A stretch of 64,000 nt of DNA from Misgurnus anguillicaudatus (lineage: Eukaryota; Chordata; Actinopteri; Cypriniformes; Cobitidae), in assembly GCF_027580225.2 (NCBI RefSeq), contig NC_073351.2, positions 7,234,501-7,298,500 of the forward strand, in the 5' to 3' direction. Under the pieces are notes generated by a model. That model saw only the letters and a list, made by a program, of their open reading frames with translations. It had not been told where the DNA came from and ran no database searches. The position numbers and the translations under genes are program-made. Shown here piece after piece: positions 58,622 to 64,000 of this stretch. Numbering within the stretch: the first letter of the stretch is position 1; every line of letters starts with the position of its first letter.

Positions 58622-60150
58622 TGCAAAATAACTACCATACAGAACATGAAGAATAGCCAAAACTGTGGTATTGAACCAGACATAAAACATTGTGAGAATC
58701 TTGATGTATCATGAATGTAGTATCTATTATTTAGGTGGTTAACAGGTCTGTTTGCATTTAATTGCATTGTTAATAACTTGGGGTTCATAGTCCAATATTG
58801 ATTGTGAGGATTATTATAATTTTCCTTAATGTTCTAACTTCTTTCTTTCTTTCTTTTCTTCATGCAGCACTTCAGGATGAACCAGCCTGTGATCGGTTAA
58901 GATGCACAGATTCAACTCTGGCCCAACCGTCATCCCAACACCTCATCTGCTCATCAGTTTCGTTTAGTTTCTGTGTATTTCAAAAGGTCTTATAAACTTT
59001 AAATGAGACTTTGTGTAAAGCAGGGGTTTCCAAACTTTTAATTCCCTAACATTTTAAGCCCGAGATACACTGCAGGATTTTTGCAATCCTATGAGATTAT
59101 TACCTAATCACACTGTGCGCCATGGATCGTTTACACTTGGATATTGACAAGCATGTTGAAGACTGTACGATGAAGACACCCATTGATTGGGAGGCTGTGA
59201 CACCTGTGACACATGTTAGCATAACGCCATCAGCATGTGCTAGTGGTAAACAAATACTGGTCTGCAGGTTGTAGCAGCAAACACATTGATGTGCGTTGAT
59301 CATGCTGAATTTCTGACACTGTCAGAAATGACACACCCCGTGTAAGAGTATGTTGTGTTGTAATTCAAGTCACATCTAAGTCTTGTGGTTTCTCATTATA
59401 TTCACAGTGTAACACGGTTCTTTCAGGAGTTACTACATTACAGTGCTCTTAAAGTCTCATGATCAGCTCTGGGTCTTGTAAAGTAATATAATGAGATTGT
59501 GATCAATAGCTTTGCAGTATTTTTGTTACACATCAAATTTAATTTGGTAAACAAACTAGTCAATATAATTCATGCTGCGACTCTGGATTACACCTGGTCA
59601 AATTAATATGTGTATAAGGTTTCTTCATTTATTGTATATAAACGTCACCTTTGGTTTGCTTATTACAGTTTGTTGCTTTTTAATCAAATGTTGTGAAAAT
59701 GCAAGGTATGTTACACAATTTCAATGGCTGGTGTGGGGTCAAAAATTATCAGACAAAAAAGTAAAAGTCTCAACTTTAGATACTGTGATATAAATGATGA
59801 CAGACTCACTTAATGTGAGTCACACCCAGTAATGATAATAAGCAAGAATTGCAGCCAGCATTAAAGCAGGGTCACCTAAAATATTCAGCTTGTTAGCAAT
59901 TGTTTTATTTATTTAAATGTATAAATGCAGTTTTTCATTAAAGATTGATGAAACAGTCAGAGGTTCAGTGGCTGCTGGTTATAAATGGGAATGCTTCCCA
60001 ATGGGAAATTACATAATTTCCTATAATGTTTGTGCATACCATCAGTGAGTTTGCTTTAATATTATGATGTAATGCTTAATCAAGCGTTTATTAAAGTGAT
60101 GTAATAGGCGATGATGTTGGGCGACGGGTATTGTGACATCATAATGCTCG
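58622..60150. other. Non-coding flank upstream of the kinase gene
   Basis: No gene is supported. A pyrimidine run followed by CATGCAG near 58867 could be a splice acceptor, but the following 65-codon frame has no recognisable domain. GCAGGGGTTTCCAAACTTTT near 59021 resembles a hAT end. Confidence 0.4.
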
Positions 60151-60166
60151 CGTTCCATTAGACGCG

Positions 60167-60174
60167 TATATAAA
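60167..60174 (+). promoter_or_regulatory. TATA box of the PIM-like gene
   Basis: TATATAAA lies about 30 bases before a TCACTCA initiator-like sequence near 60197. The first ATG after it is at 60386, which supports that start codon. GTGACATCAT at 60133-60142 just upstream resembles a CRE/AP-1 half site, but that is only suggestive. Confidence 0.65.
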
Positions 60175-60385
60175 GAGCCGCGCGCAGATCTGCAGTCACT
60201 CACTCATTTTCTGGTTATCTGAGCGGAAGCAAAGAAAATCATCGAAAGAGACGAGACGATTGCAAAGCGATCAAAAGCATTGAGAGTGTGAAAGTTACGA
60301 ATTACACAAGTCTACAACCACTTCTACTGGAGAGTATTGGTGTTTGTTCACAAGTGTTTTTTGACTGCTTGTCCACTCAAATATC

Positions 60386-63300
60386 ATGGCCTCATCCAGG
60401 TTGTCCCTCCGTAACACCGAGGGCGGAACTGATGAGAAGAGAGGCGACCATGCGCTTGAAGTCGGCGATTGTAGCGATCGTTTCCCGAGTCTGACCATCC
60501 ATCAGTCACGGGATTCATTGCTCTTCGCTGATGGAAAGTTTGTCAAGGCGTCTCTTATACAAAACCTGGACGAAAGTCCAGAAGGTAAGATGAACTCAAC
60601 GTGTAAACTACATTTATGATAATATTAGATTAAATCTCAGACTAAATTAACTACGACAGGGTTTATCCTAGACTAAAATGCATATCTAAATGTAAAAATG
60701 ACATGACTAATCTTAATATAATAGTGCCAGTGTTTTGTCTCAAGATGCACACCATTGTTTTTTGTAAGTTATGTTTGTAAAAGCTACTTCAATGTCTTAT
60801 TTTTACTAAGGCCTAGTCCTGGATTATCTACCCTGCTAAAAAACAATAGACACCATCACAGAAATTCAATTGGTTTTATTGGGACACTACAGTGTAGTGG
60901 TTTTAATGGTAAAAGCTAATGGTTCCTATTGGTATTTTAATGGAAACCATTAGAATTTTCTGTAATGGTTTTATTGTTTTTTTTCAGCAGGGTAAACTCT
61001 GTCCAGGAAACTGCTTTTGTGTTATTTTGATGACATAAATTATGTGTAAATGCACTATATTGCAGGAAATGTACAAACATAAGTGTTTACTCATTTAATC
61101 TCATATTTAACTTCATGTCTTCAGGATGTTTGACCCTCAACAACACCATGGGTGGAATTGTTGATGGATTGAAGGTCGGCGTTTGTAGCGATCGTTTCCC
61201 TGATCTGAACACCTGTCAGTCACGGGATTCATCGCTCTTCGCTGAAGGAAAGATTGTAAGAGAGAGTTTTATTGACACTATGGACGACAGCCCAAAAGGT
61301 GAGATGAACTGAATAAAATACATTTATATTAGATAGAAGATCTTTACTATTAATAGATTAACACACTAAAGAGAACAACGTCTGTTTAACATCCATTCAG
61401 ATCTGCTTATTTGTGTCTCAAATATATTAAAAGTATTTAAATATCAAACTATTTCTGTGCCATTTTAAAATGGACTGTCCACATGAAGACAAATGTAAAA
61501 TAATTTCTTCATCTAATGTAGATTAACGGGCTTCATTATTTCTATCTTGATGTTTAATTCTGAAGAAAGTTTTTTTGTGTCATTGTATTTTCTCAAGAGA
61601 CTGAATCAGTTGTGGAATTAGAAACTAACATTATGTATATATGTATATTTTAGTGTTGCAGATAAAATAAAATTTCATTGAGATTATTACAGTGATGATC
61701 ATTAGTGATGAGAGATTTAACCGTTTACTGTCTGGTTTTTCTTGTTTCAGTAGGCAGTGAGGGGAAGGGGGCAGGGATCCGTGGGCTCTTCAATAGAGCT
61801 TGCAAGGCTGTAGCGCGCCCCTTCCTCAGCTGCCGGAGGAACAAAGTAAAAGCTATTGTTCCTCCACTGAAGCCGGACAAGTCATCTTCAGGGCTGTCTG
61901 TCCAGTATGCATCCCGTCCCCAGGACAGTTTGGACTCAGGTTCTTACTGGGTCGGGGATACATCAGATGCATGTCCGGCTCAAGCGAAAAGTTCAGCCAA
62001 AGTTTGGTCTATGGCTGACCAGACTTCTTACACGGGTTCATTTCTCGAAGAAACGCATGTATTGGATACATCGGACATTGCGTCCGCTTCCTTAGATGAC
62101 AGTGCCGATCACAGGAAAGGCGTTCAAGGCCTGATGAATGCCCAATCAGGTTCCATAGAGACCTTAAGTCTCGATGCTCACAGTGGCGTGAAGGCATCTA
62201 GTACAGCTGTGAAGAGCAGATCTTTATCAGCTGACAGCTGGTCCAGTGAGATGACAGACGAGTCATCAGTACTCACACACCTGGACTTTGAATATGGCAT
62301 GAATATGGCAGAGATCTGCCCAGAAGGTAAGATGAAATGATAGATATATGATGTCATTATTAACACCTGTAATAAATCATTCAGTGATGTTTTAATGCTT
62401 TACTGTTTGTGTTTAGAACAATGTGCCAAAGAGAAGGCGGGAAAGTGGGGGTTCTTAAAGAGAACCTGGAAGGCTATAGAGCGAACCTTCCTCTCCTCCT
62501 GCTGTACCAAAGTGGAGCCTTTTATGCCTCCATCAGACACTTCCCCATCTTATAAAGAATGTGTTGATGGTGAGTCTGTGATCATTATTACTGCTTATTG
62601 TCTAAATATTATTGCTTTAGTTTTCATTTTGATGTCACCTCACTTAAAGTAACTGCAGACATTAACCGCATCAGTTGTGGTTCATACAAGACAAGCAAAG
62701 GTACAGTACTGTATGTATTGAATGTATTGTCATGTGTTATGTTATGTTATGTTTCAGATGATGTGGAGATTAACTATAACGTCGGGGATGTTTTGGGTGA
62801 AGGTTTCTTTGGAAGTGTCTCTGAGGCAACACGTATTTCTGATGGCAAAGAGGTAGCAGACTTTTACCAAATTTAACATTGTACCCTTTATGCACTTGGA
62901 AATCTGTCTATGTACAGACTGTGGATGGTTATGTGTTTAAAGTTTAAAGGTCATGTTTTTAATAGTTTTTTTATTCTTTGCAGGTCGCCATCAAATTCAT
63001 GCACAAGCATGACGATGACCGTACTCTTGTTATTGTAAGTCACAAAACATATTTAGTTATTTTATAGCTTATGATACAATATAATGAATAAACCTGTAGC
63101 TAACATGAGACTTGACTGAAATACTGCAGAGAATAAAGAGATCTGAATATATTAAAGTGATAACATTTTTCCTGTTTTTTCCAGCCTGGCTATCCTGAAC
63201 CTCTGATTACAGAAGTGGCACTCATGATTAAGATGAGTGAACCTCCCTTAAGCCCAAATGTAATCCAGATGTTCGAATATTTTGAAGACGAATACAAAAT

Positions 63301-64000
63301 AGCAATAGTTATGGAGTACCCCAAGCCCTGCATAGCTTTAGATGATTACATAGCAGACAATGAGATGTTATGTGAAGAAATGGCGCGTAAATTAATGCGT
63401 CAAGCGGTGAAGGCAGTAATCGACTGCATTGATCACGGTGTCGTTCATACTGACATACATCCTGGTAACTTCCTGATCAACACCGACACTTTAGACCTGA
63501 AGTTAATTGACTTCGGCTGTGGTCAGCTGTTTACCAGTGATGTCTATGACAGTAATCAGTATGTAGGTGAGCTGGTTTTTTGTGTTCCTGTAGCACCAGA
63601 ATGGAAATTTATTTATTATGTGACACTTGTACAGTTTGGCTAAACTCTCAATCGGTCTCGCTTACAGGAAATCCTGTTTACTGCCCACCCGAGGTCACAG
63701 AGATGAACAGATTTCATGCCATCTCTGCCAACGTCTGGTCTCTTGGTTTGCTCCTCTATGAAATGGTCAAAGGATGTTTGTCTGATTCAGAGTCGGGGGA
63801 ATTCCTGTTTGTGAATCCTGACTTATCGGACTTATCGGACTTATCGGAAGGTGAGTAAATGAGAAATGTTGGTAAAAATGGACATAAATAATCTGGAAGA
63901 GTGTCACATGCAGGAACAGACAAACAAGACGAGCCCAAAATGTTTACCTCTTTGAACTTAGAGGTCATGTCGCTTATGTCATCTGATGCTATGATGATGA
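60386..64000 (+). CDS. PIM-like serine/threonine kinase, eight exons, 3' end outside window
   Basis: Exons: 60386-60584, 61125-61298, 61751-62326, 62417-62569, 62758-62852, 62984-63034, 63185-63566, 63668-63850; all borders are GT/AG and the frame stays open for 604 codons. Residues 1-367 form an N-terminal extension without a known domain. Exons 1 and 2 are duplicates (shared CSDRFP, QSRDS, LF and SP.G), and exon 4 repeats the start of exon 3 (K.G..., FL, KV, PP). The kinase begins near 368: glycine loop GEGFFGSV (381-388), VAIK with K403, Glu 426 in helix C, hinge MEYPKP, catalytic loop HTDIHPGN (504-511) and DFG at 525-527, CPPE at 549-552, then NVWSLG. The DFG-G context, a proline-bearing hinge and lack of Asp before VWSLG fit the PIM family. 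HTD replaces the usual HRD. Exon 8 has a DLS triplet repeat. PIM kinases phosphorylate Ser/Thr and are constitutively active; activity here is unproven. Confidence 0.85.
60851..60992 (+). repeat. Dispersed MITE in intron 1 of the PIM-like gene
   Basis: ATCACAGAAATTCAATTGG opens and CCATTAGAATTTTCTGTAATG closes a MITE-like repeat, also present at 12362-12600 upstream of the partial PIM-like copy. Confidence 0.7.

Noticed and set aside
58798..58995. Possible exon after a pyrimidine tract and CATGCAG
   Set aside because: There is no identifiable domain, no partner exon and no donor of note; the hydrophobic start comes from the pyrimidine tract itself.
63185..63850. Loss of the Asp before VWSLG as evidence of a dead kinase
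   Set aside because: PIM-family kinases also lack this Asp and have AVWSLG there, so it supports family membership and not inactivation.

Overview
This is a stretch of vertebrate nuclear DNA, most likely from a cyprinid (zebrafish-like) fish. Spliced exons with canonical GT/AG borders, L2/CR1-type LINEs, Ty3/Gypsy retrotransposons, many hAT elements with 8-bp target duplications, and dense TTAAAGG...CCTTTAA foldback elements all point that way, as does a divergent PIM-type kinase of the kind expanded in cyprinids. The species itself is an inference. I see no CRISPR array, operon, rRNA or tRNA gene.

Layout. 1-8347: an old Gypsy integrase fragment (+) invaded by a young Gypsy element (-), whose left LTR holds a piggyBac-like element at TTAA. 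8348-13660: repeats, a RecQ-helicase-like gene fragment inside a transposon-like unit, and a Gypsy gag/primer-binding-site remnant. 13817-15094: a broken partial copy (+) of the PIM-like gene found at the right end. 16149-17778: a second RecQ-like unit, split by a hAT element. 18849-29718: a degenerate multi-exon gene (-) of a multicopy teleost family, interrupted by an L2-like LINE, itself interrupted by a hAT element that contains a foldback. 30000-42060: non-coding DNA made of foldback elements, a hAT transposase remnant and tandem repeats. 42064-49030: a large foldback element with arms of about 0.7 kb, one arm split by an L2-like LINE that carries its own MITE. 50141-58613: hAT elements, two further LINE remnants and a foldback inside a foldback.

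60167-64000 (+): the only apparently intact gene. It has a TATA box, then eight exons of a PIM-like serine/threonine kinase with an unusual N-terminal extension of about 367 residues built from duplicated symmetrical exons. The gene runs off the right edge. The partial copy at 13.8-15.1 kb resembles it even in the introns, so this family has been duplicating locally. Everything else is transposon sequence or decayed coding sequence. The genes do not form a common pathway; the window is mostly a record of repeated transposon insertion around a kinase family locus.
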